Shown here piece by piece: positions 1 through 8,360 of a stretch of 38,691 nucleotides of DNA. The DNA is taken from NCBI GenBank assembly GCA_024642705.1, contig JAHEAQ010000049.1, forward strand, positions 1 to 38,691. Direction: 5' to 3'. Position numbers and translations under genes: made by a program. Numbering within the stretch: position 1 is the first letter of the stretch; each line of letters begins with the position of its first letter. Under the pieces are notes generated by a model. The model saw only the letters and a list, made by a program, of their open reading frames with translations. It searched no databases and was not told the DNA's origin. The DNA is from Bacteroidota bacterium. Lineage in GTDB: Bacteria; Bacteroidota; Bacteroidia; Chitinophagales; Saprospiraceae.

Positions 1-309
1 GAATTTATTAGAGTTGAGGGCATTTATGGCAATGCCAATAGTTTTATTTTTGCTAAGCCATGGACTCAGTTCTTTGACCTCAAAGGCACTACTGAAATTC
101 CAATATCAATTTGCGATAACATTACCCTCAGCAACATAGAATTAGAATGTGAAGTGTTCTTCAATATTGAAAGCAATGAATTTAACAAGTTGTCAAATTT
201 CAAATTTGAAAATTTGAATATCACTGCAAAAAATTCTGCAATCAATAAAACTTTTATAAATGGACTTCAATTAAGTTCCGTTAACGTTAACGGACGAGCA
301 GTTGAGTAG
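1..309 (+). CDS. GH28-family glycoside hydrolase, C-terminal fragment (partial)
   Basis: The reading frame is open from the first base and ends at TAG 307-309, giving the last 102 residues of a protein whose start lies outside the window. The pattern of short beta-strands with recurring Asn/Ile (FKFENLNITAK, INGLQLSSVNVNG) is what the last coils of a right-handed parallel beta-helix look like, and the sequence resembles the C-terminal end of Bacteroidota polygalacturonase-like GH28 enzymes. The catalytic Asp residues would lie upstream and cannot be checked. Such enzymes are exported and cleave pectin-type polysaccharides. It could also be another beta-helix protein. The final codons contain a perfect 18-bp palindrome at 277-294. 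Confidence 0.6.
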   Translation, partial: EFIRVEGIYGNANSFIFAKPWTQFFDLKGTTEIPISICDNITLSNIELECEVFFNIESNEFNKLSNFKFENLNITAKNSAINKTFINGLQLSSVNVNGRAVE

Positions 310-359
310 CTTCTAATGAAAAAGTATAGGAATATTTAAATTTAGAAAATGTATAAAAC

Positions 360-367
360 CAAATTTG
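360..367 (+). promoter_or_regulatory. Candidate -7 promoter box (CAAATTTG)
   Basis: CAAATTTG fits the Bacteroidota -7 consensus TAnnTTTG at five of six fixed positions and ends four bases before the ATG of the M61 gene. No TTG -33 element is visible at the usual 19-21 base spacing. If it is used, transcription would begin at or next to the start codon. Confidence 0.35.
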
Positions 368-371
368 CAAC

Positions 372-1937
372 ATGAAAAAATTATTATACTTTTTTGAATT
401 ATCAATTTTGTGTTTGTTTATTTCGATACCCAATCTAAGCCATTCTCAAAATGATAAACCTCATTTCAATTTCGTTGTGTCCATTCAAGAACCTGCAAGT
501 CATGAATATAATGTAGATTTAGAAATAAGCAATTGGCAAAAAGATTCCATTGTTCTTAAAATGCCTCAATGGATGCCTGGATACTATCAAATCATGAATT
601 ATGGGAAAACTGTAAATAACATATCAGCAACGGGAGAGGATGGTTCTAATATTCCTATTGAAACAATAAATGATCATACTTGGCTGGTTAAGCCAGCAAA
701 GAACCAAACTTTCAATGTCAATTATTCAATAATTACAAATCGCCAGTTTGTTGCAAACAGTTATGTGGATAGCTCGCATGCTTATATTATTCCAGCAAAT
801 ACTTTTATTTACAGTGAAAACATTCTAAAAAATGCAGTTTCCGTTAAATTGAATTTTACGAATGATTGGGATAAAATAGCAACTGGCTTAACAGCTTCAA
901 AGGAAAATGATCATGAATTCATAGCTTCCGATTTTGATGTTCTTTATGACTGTCCAATCTTAATAGGGAAATTAGAGGAACTTCCGGCTTTCAAAGTTGG
1001 AGGAATAGAGCACCGATTTATTGGCTATAATATTGGTTCTTTTGATAAAGAATTATTTATGGATAATCTTGCAAAAATAGTAAAAGCGTCAGTTGATGTG
1101 ATAGGTGATATTCCGTTTAATCAATATACCTTTATTGGAATTGGACCAGGAAGAGGAGGAATTGAACATTTGAACAATACGACCATTAGTTTTGATGGGA
1201 ATCAACTTAAATCTCCAGAGGCAATAATTAGGATGATGAATTTTATTGCTCATGAATATTTTCATCATTACAATGTAAAAAGGATTAGACCATACGAATT
1301 GGGACCTTTTGATTATGAATTTGGAAACAGGACCAATCTGCTTTGGATAAGCGAAGGATTATCAGTTTACTATGAATATATGATAGTTAGAAGAGCTGGA
1401 CTGATGAATAACGCTACTTTATTATCTCATTTTGAAAAAAATATAAATGCTCATGAGAATAATCCAGGGAAATTGCACCAATCTCTTCAACAAGCAAGCT
1501 ACAATACTTGGAGCGATGGACCATTTGGGAATTCAGGGAATGAACCTGAAAAATCCATTTCTTATTATGATAAAGGTCCGATTATAGGATTATTGCTTGA
1601 CTTTGAAATTAGAAACGCAACATCAAATGAAAAATCATTGGATGATGTGATGAAATTATTGTACTGGAAATATTATAAGAAAGAGGGTAGAGGATTTACA
1701 GAAGCAGAATTTCAACAAGTTTGTGAGCAGATGGCTGGAAAATCTTTAGGGCAATTTTTTGAATATATATACACAACGAAAGAAATAGACTATGACACCT
1801 ATTTGTCATATGCTGGTTTGTCAATTCAGAAAAAAGAAATGGATACAATAAATCCAAAATTTCATTACACCATAAATAAAATAGAGTCTCCATCAGCTTT
1901 GCAGCTGGGTATTTTAAATTCTTGGCTTGGAAATTAA
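372..1937 (+). CDS. M61-family (glycyl aminopeptidase-type) metallopeptidase, short form
   Basis: This is a 521-residue exported zinc peptidase. An N-terminal signal peptide (about residues 1-26, ending LSHSQ) precedes an M61 N-terminal beta domain (about 30-210) and the catalytic domain. The zinc motif is HEYFH at 294-298, with the downstream glutamate ligand in WISEGL (E328) and the family GGIEH block at 262-266. Family members usually continue into a C-terminal PDZ domain; here the protein stops about 45 residues after the catalytic region (ending LNSWLGN), so the PDZ is absent or reduced to a stub. The start is ATG 372, four bases after a -7-like CAAATTTG (360-367), with no Shine-Dalgarno sequence, so the message may be leaderless. 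The gene stands alone between the GH28 tail and a gene-poor stretch. Confidence 0.85.
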   Translation: MKKLLYFFELSILCLFISIPNLSHSQNDKPHFNFVVSIQEPASHEYNVDLEISNWQKDSIVLKMPQWMPGYYQIMNYGKTVNNISATGEDGSNIPIETINDHTWLVKPAKNQTFNVNYSIITNRQFVANSYVDSSHAYIIPANTFIYSENILKNAVSVKLNFTNDWDKIATGLTASKENDHEFIASDFDVLYDCPILIGKLEELPAFKVGGIEHRFIGYNIGSFDKELFMDNLAKIVKASVDVIGDIPFNQYTFIGIGPGRGGIEHLNNTTISFDGNQLKSPEAIIRMMNFIAHEYFHHYNVKRIRPYELGPFDYEFGNRTNLLWISEGLSVYYEYMIVRRAGLMNNATLLSHFEKNINAHENNPGKLHQSLQQASYNTWSDGPFGNSGNEPEKSISYYDKGPIIGLLLDFEIRNATSNEKSLDDVMKLLYWKYYKKEGRGFTEAEFQQVCEQMAGKSLGQFFEYIYTTKEIDYDTYLSYAGLSIQKKEMDTINPKFHYTINKIESPSALQLGILNSWLGN

Positions 1938-2477
1938 CAAATAATCTTTTAAAAGCTCAAAACACATGGTTTGGTTTAGCAGTCGTTTTTCTTAATTAAT
2001 TCTTTCTTGCAGAGGTAAAATCCTATATACATCAATGCAATAAATATTGATATCAGAAATATCAAAGTTAGGTCCTCCCAAATACATCGAACTTCCTTTT
2101 ATTTAATTTGAAAATAGATTGCGTCAAAGAATTGGAATTTCGATTTTATGAACTGTGAGTGACACATTCTGATCTTGATCAGAAATAGATTGAAAGGTTT
2201 CATTCTATAAGAAGCGAAATGCAAACAGCTGCTTGCATCTTAATAAATTTCTGCGAGAAGATAAGGCGCACCCATCAGTTTTAGCAGGTGGGAGCTCCTA
2301 ATCAACTAGCCCGTATAATTATTTACTTTTCTTTGATTCTATTTCTGTTATTCAAAAATTAACTAAGAGGCCGGTTTGGTTGGAAATTATTTCCTGATTA
2401 AAATGGATTGAATTTGCAAATGTCGGAGGTCTGAAACAACTGAGAAATTTTCTTGGGACTAAAATAAGTCATAATCA
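1938..2477. other. Gene-poor interval of 540 bases
   Basis: No convincing gene is seen. On the minus strand a 40-codon frame (1976-2098) without an ATG at its beginning would encode one hydrophobic segment (LTLIFLISIFIALMYIGFY) followed by KKELIKK, the shape of a single-span small membrane protein; lacking a normal start, it is left uncalled. Around 2265-2305 a short GC-richer patch has an imperfect stem (CCCATC...GGTGGG) and the palindrome GGAGCTCC, possibly the worn end of a mobile element. The downstream genes of both flanks point into this interval. Confidence 0.4.
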
Positions 2478-3095
2478 TCACTTACCCAAAGCCAAAATGA
2501 GCTGTGTTCTATTGCTGACATGTAACTTGTCATAAATATTCTTAATATGAAATTTTACAGTGTTGATCGAAAGGTAGATTTTATTACTTATCTGACCATT
2601 GTTTTTTCCCTCACAAATCAACGCCAAAATTTCCATCTCTCTGTCTGTCAAATGGACTTTAAATTTTGATTCCAGTTCTGCTTTATTCAAACCATGAGGA
2701 ATATTGAATTTTGTGTGGTTGAATAATGATATTTCTATAGTAGAGATGAGTTGTTCCTTTTGAAAAGGCTTCACCACATAACCAATGGGATGCACATCTT
2801 TTGCGGCATTTAAAGTATTGGTATCAGTGTAAGATGTAAGAAATATATAAGGTATAGCAATTTTATGGTTGATCATATATTGAGCAATATCAATGCCTGA
2901 CAGTTCATCTTCCAAATTGATATCCAGGAGTACAAGGTCAAAATGTTCATGCAGTAACGCATTCAATGCCTGTGACGCTCTATAACACACTGATACAACT
3001 TCGAACCCCGCTTCCACACAGATTTCCTTGATATCTTCTGCGATCAAGGCCTCGTCTTCTACAATCAGGATAGCAATTTTATTAACTTCTGACAT
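2478..3095 (-). CDS. LuxR/NarL-type two-component response regulator
   Basis: This 205-residue DNA-binding response regulator has a receiver domain (about residues 7-123) with acidic pocket E13/D14, phosphoacceptor D58 in LLDINLE, T87 and K109, and a C-terminal LuxR-type helix-turn-helix (about 147-205) with the typical LTDREMEIL entry and ISINTVK-like recognition helix region (LSINTVKFHIKNIYDKL). It is the last gene of a minus-strand operon: its ATG lies inside the end of a 58-residue ORF (14-base overlap), which itself starts one base after the kinase stop codon, so translation of all three is probably coupled. It almost certainly receives phosphate from that kinase. The target genes are unknown; the adjacent T9SS protein gene is one candidate. 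Confidence 0.92.
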   Translation of the reverse strand: MSEVNKIAILIVEDEALIAEDIKEICVEAGFEVVSVCYRASQALNALLHEHFDLVLLDINLEDELSGIDIAQYMINHKIAIPYIFLTSYTDTNTLNAAKDVHPIGYVVKPFQKEQLISTIEISLFNHTKFNIPHGLNKAELESKFKVHLTDREMEILALICEGKNNGQISNKIYLSINTVKFHIKNIYDKLHVSNRTQLILALGK

Positions 3096-3258
3096 CGGGT
3101 ATTGTTTTTAACTCACGTTTTTCTGACCACTCGGTTATATTGATAACTTTGCAATCAGCAACCTGTTCACTAGGATCCAGATAGGAAGATATGACCGCCT
3201 CTAAGTCTTTCCATAAATCGAATTGTACCCGGTTCATATCAAATTCAGAGATAGACAT
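3082..3258 (-). CDS. 58-residue protein of unknown function between kinase and regulator
   Basis: A minus-strand ORF starts with ATG 3258-3256, one base after the TAA of the histidine kinase, and ends with TAA 3084-3082 inside the first codons of the response regulator. The product begins MSISEFDMNRVQFDLW and ends KTIPDVRS; it is acidic in the first half, with no signal peptide or membrane segment. The exact fit between two coupled genes argues that it is translated. I do not recognise a family. A small partner that modulates phosphotransfer or stability of the kinase/regulator pair is a guess from position only. It is also possible that the ORF serves mainly to carry ribosomes across the gap so that the regulator is translated in step with the kinase. 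Confidence 0.6.
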   Translation of the reverse strand: MSISEFDMNRVQFDLWKDLEAVISSYLDPSEQVADCKVINITEWSEKRELKTIPDVRS

Positions 3259-3259
3259 C

Positions 3260-4687
3260 TTATATCGCTTTTTTTAAGTGGTTTATGACCAACTCGATGC
3301 TTGTTCCATTGTCAGTTGTTTTGGATATTTTGGCATTTAACCTTTCAGCAAATATTTTTATAAGTCGGTAGCCAAATCCTTCCGAATTGCCTATTGGTGT
3401 TTGTCCAATGCCATCATCCCAAACTTTGAGAACAAGCCTATTCTCATCCTGTTTACAGGATACACCTATCGTTCCATTTTTTTTCTCTTCAAAAGCATAT
3501 TTTAAAGAGTTGGTGATCAGTTCATTAATGATCAGTCCTAACGGCACCATGCTTCCAACATCTATATCCATTTCTTCAATTTGGAGCTCCAGTTTGATGC
3601 GATCTTGATTGATGTTGTAGGTTGTAAATAAATGCTGACACAGGTTGGTAAGGTAGGATTTGACATCTATCTGAGAGTTGTTATTTTCTTTGTATAAATT
3701 TTGATGAATGAGTGACATCGACAACACCCTAGACTGACTCTCATTTAGAGCATCCGTGGCACTCTGATCATCAACCGTCCGCGATTGAAGACTAAGTAAA
3801 CTTGAGATGACCTGCAAATTGTTTTTTACCCTGTGATGAATCTCTTTGACAAGGTATTCTTTTTCCTCCAGATTTTTGGAGATCAATTCATTTCTTAGGT
3901 TGACTTCGCGATTTAGTTTATTCCTTTGTCTGAGTAAAACGTAAAGAAATCCTGAACATAAAGCTAGGAATGCCAAGCCAATACCAAAATAAAAGTTTCT
4001 GCTTTGTGCGCTTCTTAACGCAGTCTTAATAGTTCTGTTTTCAGAACTAAGTATGGCTATGGTCCCTTCTTTTTCATTAAAAGTTAGATCTGTTTTGATA
4101 TCGTCTAACATCTTTTTAGAATTTTGCATCTTACTCAGTCTTTTGGCTTTAAGAGTATATTCTTTAGCTAAATCAGGATGCCCTTGCCTATCGAAAATTT
4201 CTGCCATTCCGTTATAAGTACGCCAATTTTTTGCCGGCTCTTTATTTAATCTGATAGCCTCACATTTTTTGAGTGATTCTAATGCTAGCTCAAGATTACC
4301 CATCTTTAGATACGTATGTCCTACGTACTCAAAATAATCTCCTGCATAAGGACGATCGTAATTGCCAATAAAATACGACTCAAGACCAAGCAAGGCATCC
4401 AACCCTTCCTGGTGTTTATCTTCTAAGGCAAATAACCGACTTTGAGAAATCACTATGATCGGGATCAGTTCCTGATAGTTTTTTTGTTGCGCTAATTTTA
4501 ATGCTTGCATAAACGAATGATGGCCTTCATCAATTTTGTTATCTAAAACCAAATCAATGCCATCATAAATAATCTCGGAAATCAGTTTGTAATCCTGAAT
4601 TCTTTCATTGTCCGGGGATGAAAGGCTATAACCAGGCCAACAAAAACCTATAGAAAAAAGGTATGCGAATATTAATCTCTTTTTCAA
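3260..4687 (-). CDS. Membrane sensor histidine kinase, HisKA_2 type, with periplasmic TPR-like region
   Basis: The 475-residue protein starts with a signal-like segment (1-24), then a helical tetratricopeptide-like sensor region (about 30-205, for example YVGHTYLKMGNLELALESLK), a single membrane span (about 232-252), a short coiled linker and the kinase core. The H-box EIHHRVKNNLQ (282-292; probable phosphohistidine H285) is of the HisKA_2/HWE-like type, and the HATPase domain has an N-box around NELITNS (388-394), a G1 box WDDGIG (423-428) and GFGYRLI (437-443). It should autophosphorylate and pass phosphate to the LuxR-type regulator two genes downstream. The signal sensed by the TPR region is unknown. 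It is first in the three-gene minus-strand operon. Confidence 0.9.
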   Translation of the reverse strand: MKKRLIFAYLFSIGFCWPGYSLSSPDNERIQDYKLISEIIYDGIDLVLDNKIDEGHHSFMQALKLAQQKNYQELIPIIVISQSRLFALEDKHQEGLDALLGLESYFIGNYDRPYAGDYFEYVGHTYLKMGNLELALESLKKCEAIRLNKEPAKNWRTYNGMAEIFDRQGHPDLAKEYTLKAKRLSKMQNSKKMLDDIKTDLTFNEKEGTIAILSSENRTIKTALRSAQSRNFYFGIGLAFLALCSGFLYVLLRQRNKLNREVNLRNELISKNLEEKEYLVKEIHHRVKNNLQVISSLLSLQSRTVDDQSATDALNESQSRVLSMSLIHQNLYKENNNSQIDVKSYLTNLCQHLFTTYNINQDRIKLELQIEEMDIDVGSMVPLGLIINELITNSLKYAFEEKKNGTIGVSCKQDENRLVLKVWDDGIGQTPIGNSEGFGYRLIKIFAERLNAKISKTTDNGTSIELVINHLKKAI

Positions 4688-4886
4688 TGATCGTTACTTT
4701 TTATAGCGTAAATTTATTCCTAATTTTAGTTATTAGAGCATATTTATTTTTAGAAACATGTTTTGTTAATAAAGATATCATTGGGTCTTAATTTCAAAGG
4801 TCTTCTCCAATGGATAACAAAAATCAAGACACTTAAAACTTTGCCTTCACCTTGATGAACTGATGGAATAAGTCTATTTATCTGAC

Positions 4887-7448
4887 TTATTTTATCAAAA
4901 CCACTTTTTGCACACCTTTTGATGTTTTAAGAAAGTACAATCCAGCAGGAAAACCTAATAAATCGACACTACTTCCTTCCACTTTAATCACCAGTTGTGA
5001 TCTTTGATCGAACACTTCAATCCTTCCTTCATAATCTTTGATAAAAATAGTATTCGAGGTAGGATTTGGAAAAAAGTGAAAAGGATTGTCAATATTCAAA
5101 TTTTCATTAACAGACAATGTCAACCCACAGGCATCCTCAAAAAAATCTAGGCTTCTACCATTATATTCTGATTTGAATATGTGATAGCCATAAGTTACAC
5201 CCAGTTGATCAATAACAAAGCTCTTTTGTGTTTGCGTAAGTGATAAAATGGTAGGGAAATGAGTTGGATTATTTGCAACAGATTCTATCATTTGGTTTGG
5301 TGACAATGCCAATGTTTGGTCACTGTTAAGCCCATTATTATTCTTTATCTCATCATAGATAGCCCTTGATTTTTCAACTGAAATACTACCATCCAGGGCA
5401 AATCGCTCAGGGTGTAGCGGTTGGCTGTCATACAACTGAAGTTCCATACAAACTGCTCTATCCAAATAGTTTTGGGCATATTCTATTGACTCTAGGACTC
5501 CTTGTGGACCTACCTCGGGATGATTGTCATTTTTACTGATGACATGGTAATAAGGCTTTTCTGCATTCAAAGATAAAACCTCTATTCCAGCAGAACTCTG
5601 ATTGAAGCTAGCTCGCCAATCGAAAATATTTGGAAGAAATTCTGAAAAAGCGCCTCCTGCTGAAAATCCTGCTGAAAAGTTGGTCGTATTGTAATCCATC
5701 AGTCCACGATGAATGAAGGTATCTCTCAAAGCCCTTATATTGGCTTGGTCAATCAGGTTGGAATCTATTCCGTAGGTATACCTGTAAACTCCATCACCAT
5801 TGAGATCCATGTCAAGTGTACGCTCTTCACAATCGGTAGCCACAACCGCATAATCATGATATATCAGATACTTAGCATAACTGTACATGTCGTAATTCTT
5901 GCTCCAATTGATACCAAAGCCATTGGTGCCATGCCACAGCCAAACCACTCCTTTTAGATCCTCCTTTGGTGGGAAATACATGGTTACTTTTTTGATATTT
6001 TCTGCCCCTTTTATGTTAAAGGTCTCCATATTGACATTGGCAGGTAATTCGGGAATGAAGGCAGAGATAGTGACATCTTGATCCGGCATTGTCAATGTGG
6101 TGTGCCATTCATTATCGTCCTCTAAGTATTGGGTGTCCCCTTGCCAATTGATAAAAATTTTTTTATCAGGTTGTTCGCTGCCCCATACATGCACCGGATC
6201 TCCAGCATGATACATCCCGCTTCCGTATCCACCATCCACAGTTAGTTTATACACATTTTCATTACACAGATTTTCGATAAAATCGAGCAAGTCGCCATTG
6301 TAATCTGATCTGAAAGCATGTAACGCATAACAAACCTCTAATTGATCGAATACATTGTCAATTTGTACAGGTCCTAAATTCCCAAATACGGCATCATATT
6401 TAGATGGGTTTTGGGCATAATCAGTTTTTATGATATTAGGATGTGTTATCAAATAGTTTTGCTCATCCAATGCACCATTATCTTTAAGACCCTGGAAAAT
6501 GATTTTTGAGCGCTCAATACTTACACCACCTGCACGATGAAACCGCTCTTCATAAAGTGGTTGTTTGTTTTGGAGGATCCATTTTGCACAGATACCTCTA
6601 TCCACATAATTCTGGTAATTGGCAAAAGCTTTCACATTCCTTAGTCCATCATTATCTACATCATTCACAGCATTGCATTGAAAATGTGGCGTAATTGCAT
6701 TTTTTGCAATATACTCTAATCCTCCGCCATTATAACTTATACTCATGGGCCAATCGTAAGCAGCAGACAATACTTCTGCAAAACCACCTCCACTACTAAA
6801 TCCACATGAAATGTTTTGGTCATTTATCTGGATAATATGCTCATTAATTAATGCATTTCTAATTAATTTAACATTTAAAAGATCCTTATTGAGCACCGTA
6901 TCGGGAGTATAATAAAAGCCAAATTCTCCATTGCCATCTTCATCATTTTGAATGGTCACTTCATAGGAATCGATAGTTAGAACAGCATAGTTGTTGAGCA
7001 GTAATTCATTCACCCATTGCTTCTTTTCGATGTTGGTATTCCATCCTTTTCCCTTTGAATTTTTACCATTAAAAAGCCAGACAATCGCCTTGTAATTAGG
7101 TGGAAAAGCCAGCCCAACTTCTACAGCTGCACCATTGGAAGCAGGAATATATTTCAGATCAGTGTAAATATTTTGGGGAAGATTACCATACTGAGCAGTT
7201 AAGGTCACATCTTTATCGGGCATTACAAAAATGTCGTGCCAGTTCCTCCTATTCTCAATGTATTGAATGTCTCCTTCCCAGGATTGAAATGCCATATTTG
7301 AGTCACTCTCCTCAGCCCAAATATGGACGGTGTCACCTTTAGCAAAATTTCCTGAGCCGTAACCGTTGTTAACTTTGAGTGTAAATGATTGACTATATCC
7401 ATGGATGATACACAAACTAAAAACTAATAAGAGGGCACATTTTTGCAT
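4887..7448 (-). CDS. T9SS-exported protein with two tandem alpha/beta-hydrolase (esterase-like) modules
   Basis: The 853 residues comprise a signal peptide (1-20), two homologous modules (about 21-395 and 399-775) and a C-terminal type-A T9SS sorting domain (about 788-853; FFPNPTSN, then GRIEVFD and GLYFLKT). Each module opens with a small beta domain (NGYGSGNFAKGD and GGYGSGMYHAGD, both running into MPDKDVT/MPDQDVT) followed by an esterase-like alpha/beta fold. The nucleophile elbows are GFSSGGG (S218) and GFSAGGA (S596); a histidine recurs at H377 and H756 before SDYNG/SEYNG. Both copies also carry an Asp/Asn/Gly-rich acidic loop (NDEDGNGEFGF, DMDLNGDG) that could bind calcium. Secretion to the cell surface or medium is likely. 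The substrate is unknown, perhaps an ester-bearing polymer. Codon composition is richer in G+C than in neighbours. Confidence 0.8.
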   Translation of the reverse strand: MQKCALLLVFSLCIIHGYSQSFTLKVNNGYGSGNFAKGDTVHIWAEESDSNMAFQSWEGDIQYIENRRNWHDIFVMPDKDVTLTAQYGNLPQNIYTDLKYIPASNGAAVEVGLAFPPNYKAIVWLFNGKNSKGKGWNTNIEKKQWVNELLLNNYAVLTIDSYEVTIQNDEDGNGEFGFYYTPDTVLNKDLLNVKLIRNALINEHIIQINDQNISCGFSSGGGFAEVLSAAYDWPMSISYNGGGLEYIAKNAITPHFQCNAVNDVDNDGLRNVKAFANYQNYVDRGICAKWILQNKQPLYEERFHRAGGVSIERSKIIFQGLKDNGALDEQNYLITHPNIIKTDYAQNPSKYDAVFGNLGPVQIDNVFDQLEVCYALHAFRSDYNGDLLDFIENLCNENVYKLTVDGGYGSGMYHAGDPVHVWGSEQPDKKIFINWQGDTQYLEDDNEWHTTLTMPDQDVTISAFIPELPANVNMETFNIKGAENIKKVTMYFPPKEDLKGVVWLWHGTNGFGINWSKNYDMYSYAKYLIYHDYAVVATDCEERTLDMDLNGDGVYRYTYGIDSNLIDQANIRALRDTFIHRGLMDYNTTNFSAGFSAGGAFSEFLPNIFDWRASFNQSSAGIEVLSLNAEKPYYHVISKNDNHPEVGPQGVLESIEYAQNYLDRAVCMELQLYDSQPLHPERFALDGSISVEKSRAIYDEIKNNNGLNSDQTLALSPNQMIESVANNPTHFPTILSLTQTQKSFVIDQLGVTYGYHIFKSEYNGRSLDFFEDACGLTLSVNENLNIDNPFHFFPNPTSNTIFIKDYEGRIEVFDQRSQLVIKVEGSSVDLLGFPAGLYFLKTSKGVQKVVLIK

Positions 7449-7646
7449 ACTGATTCATTTTAAACGCAATAATACGCTGAAAACAAATGAAAGGTAATAC
7501 CCTAATGGGTAGTTTTAACTAATCATCGACATAAGTTATTTGGCCAATATTATCTTTCTTAATAAAGATATCTGCTAGAATAAATAGCGATTCAGCAGTT
7601 ATCAACCCATATTTTGCCAAAATCCCAACATAAAATGCTCCATGGA
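7449..7646. other. Upstream region of the T9SS protein gene and spacer
   Basis: AT-rich non-coding DNA between the divergently placed start of the T9SS protein gene and the first gene remnant. No complete TTG/TAnnTTTG promoter pair was found on the minus strand. Plus-strand frames here run antisense to the remnant and show no family resemblance. Confidence 0.35.
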
Positions 7647-7889
7647 TTAGATATTTTTGATTACAAGCACTTTTATTATTCTTTCTGGATCTACCATTTT
7701 CAATCCCAACTTATCGAGTCTTACGTAGATGAGTTCAAGCTTTTCATGAAACTATGCTGTTTCCGCATCATACAAACCATCAAAATTGGTTTCATCCACG
7801 ATTGGCTTTTTTATATAACTTTCCCAAAAGCCAATCATTGAGCTGACTTCTATTATACTTGGACTTAAAAATCTATTATTTGGATTTTT
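7647..7889 (-). pseudogene. Remnant of a DUF3738/TIGR03435-type protein, C-terminal part
   Basis: On the minus strand, 45 codons from 7889 read through a block YIKKPIVDETNFDGLYD, which matches the C-terminal signature of the DUF3738 (TIGR03435) family, usually written as GKPVVDETGLTGRYD. A TAG at 7754-7752 interrupts the frame, after which it resumes with LDKLGLKMVDPERIIKVLVI, the normal family ending, and stops at TAA 7649-7647. Only the last roughly 80 residues survive, there is no start codon, and the 5' part has been lost or replaced by the recombinase fragment. In Bacteroidota such domains often accompany thioredoxin-like proteins; none is nearby. Confidence 0.5.
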
Positions 7890-8153
7890 TCATATAAGCA
7901 AACCAACAACAATAATTACTGCAAAAATTATTGATTGCCGAGTAGAAAAACTCTTCACCATTAATTCCGGACCAATCATAATCTTTATTATAATATCTTT
8001 CCCTCCCTTTCCGTTTTTTACCATTATAACCATCCGTTTGCTGTCAATATCTTGAAGTTTCAAGTTAAGCAACTCTACACGGCGCAATCCAGCCGAATAA
8101 AGCAAACTTGCTATACACTTATGTTTTGTAATTTCAGCATTCTCGATTTCCAC
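7890..8153 (-). pseudogene. Tyrosine recombinase (integrase) fragment
   Basis: From a GTG at 8153 the minus strand encodes the beginning of a phage-integrase catalytic domain: KHKCIASLLYSAGLRRVELLNLKL with the first catalytic arginine in GLRR, then DIDSKRMVI and NGKGGKD. After this the expected middle and C-terminal motifs (HxLR, GH and the nucleophile tyrosine) are absent; the frame runs on through unrelated hydrophobic residues and stops at 7892-7890. The N-terminal core-binding domain is also missing, with an in-frame stop three codons upstream of the GTG. This is a broken relic of an integrase and cannot be active. It lies at the edge of the GC-richer block 2.5-7.4 kb, so it may mark a past integration. 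Confidence 0.75.
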
Positions 8154-8348
8154 TGGGATTATTTATTCCACGTCGAATTAATTACCATATTTTTAAAGTG
8201 CATCTTTTTTTAACTTATTCTTCATCTGATTTATCTATGCATTAATCCGAATAAATGTTATTTTTTTCTAAAAGTAGCTTTTGTGTTACATACTTTCCAT
8301 TTAAAAAGGCTATTTTTTCCACCCAATGTTAATTATTGATAACAAAAA

Positions 8349-8356
8349 AAACTTTG
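8349..8356 (+). promoter_or_regulatory. Candidate -7 promoter box (AAACTTTG) before tldD
   Basis: AAACTTTG fits TAnnTTTG at five of six fixed positions and ends four bases before the TTG used as the start of the TldD gene. No -33 TTG is present at the normal distance, so the assignment rests on the -7 box and its spacing alone. Confidence 0.3.
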
Positions 8357-8360
8357 TGCT

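Noticed and set aside
277-294. Perfect 18-base palindrome TCCGTTAACGTTAACGGA; the core CCGTTAACGTTAACG recurs at 14738-14752
   Set aside because: Both lie inside coding sequence of unrelated genes, and the core is a simple TTAACG repeat; no sign of a regulatory function.
1976-2098. Minus-strand 40-codon frame with a hydrophobic segment and KKELIKK tail, resembling a small single-span membrane protein
   Set aside because: An in-frame stop lies directly before the first codon and no ATG, GTG or TTG precedes the hydrophobic part; a frameshifted or decayed gene is possible but not supportable.
2265-2305. GC-richer patch with an imperfect stem resembling an RNA gene or insertion-sequence end
   Set aside because: It does not fold into a tRNA cloverleaf, and no transposase or matching inverted end was found.
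7614-7841. 75-codon plus-strand frame antisense to the DUF3738 remnant
   Set aside because: The minus strand carries the recognisable family pattern, the plus-strand product does not.
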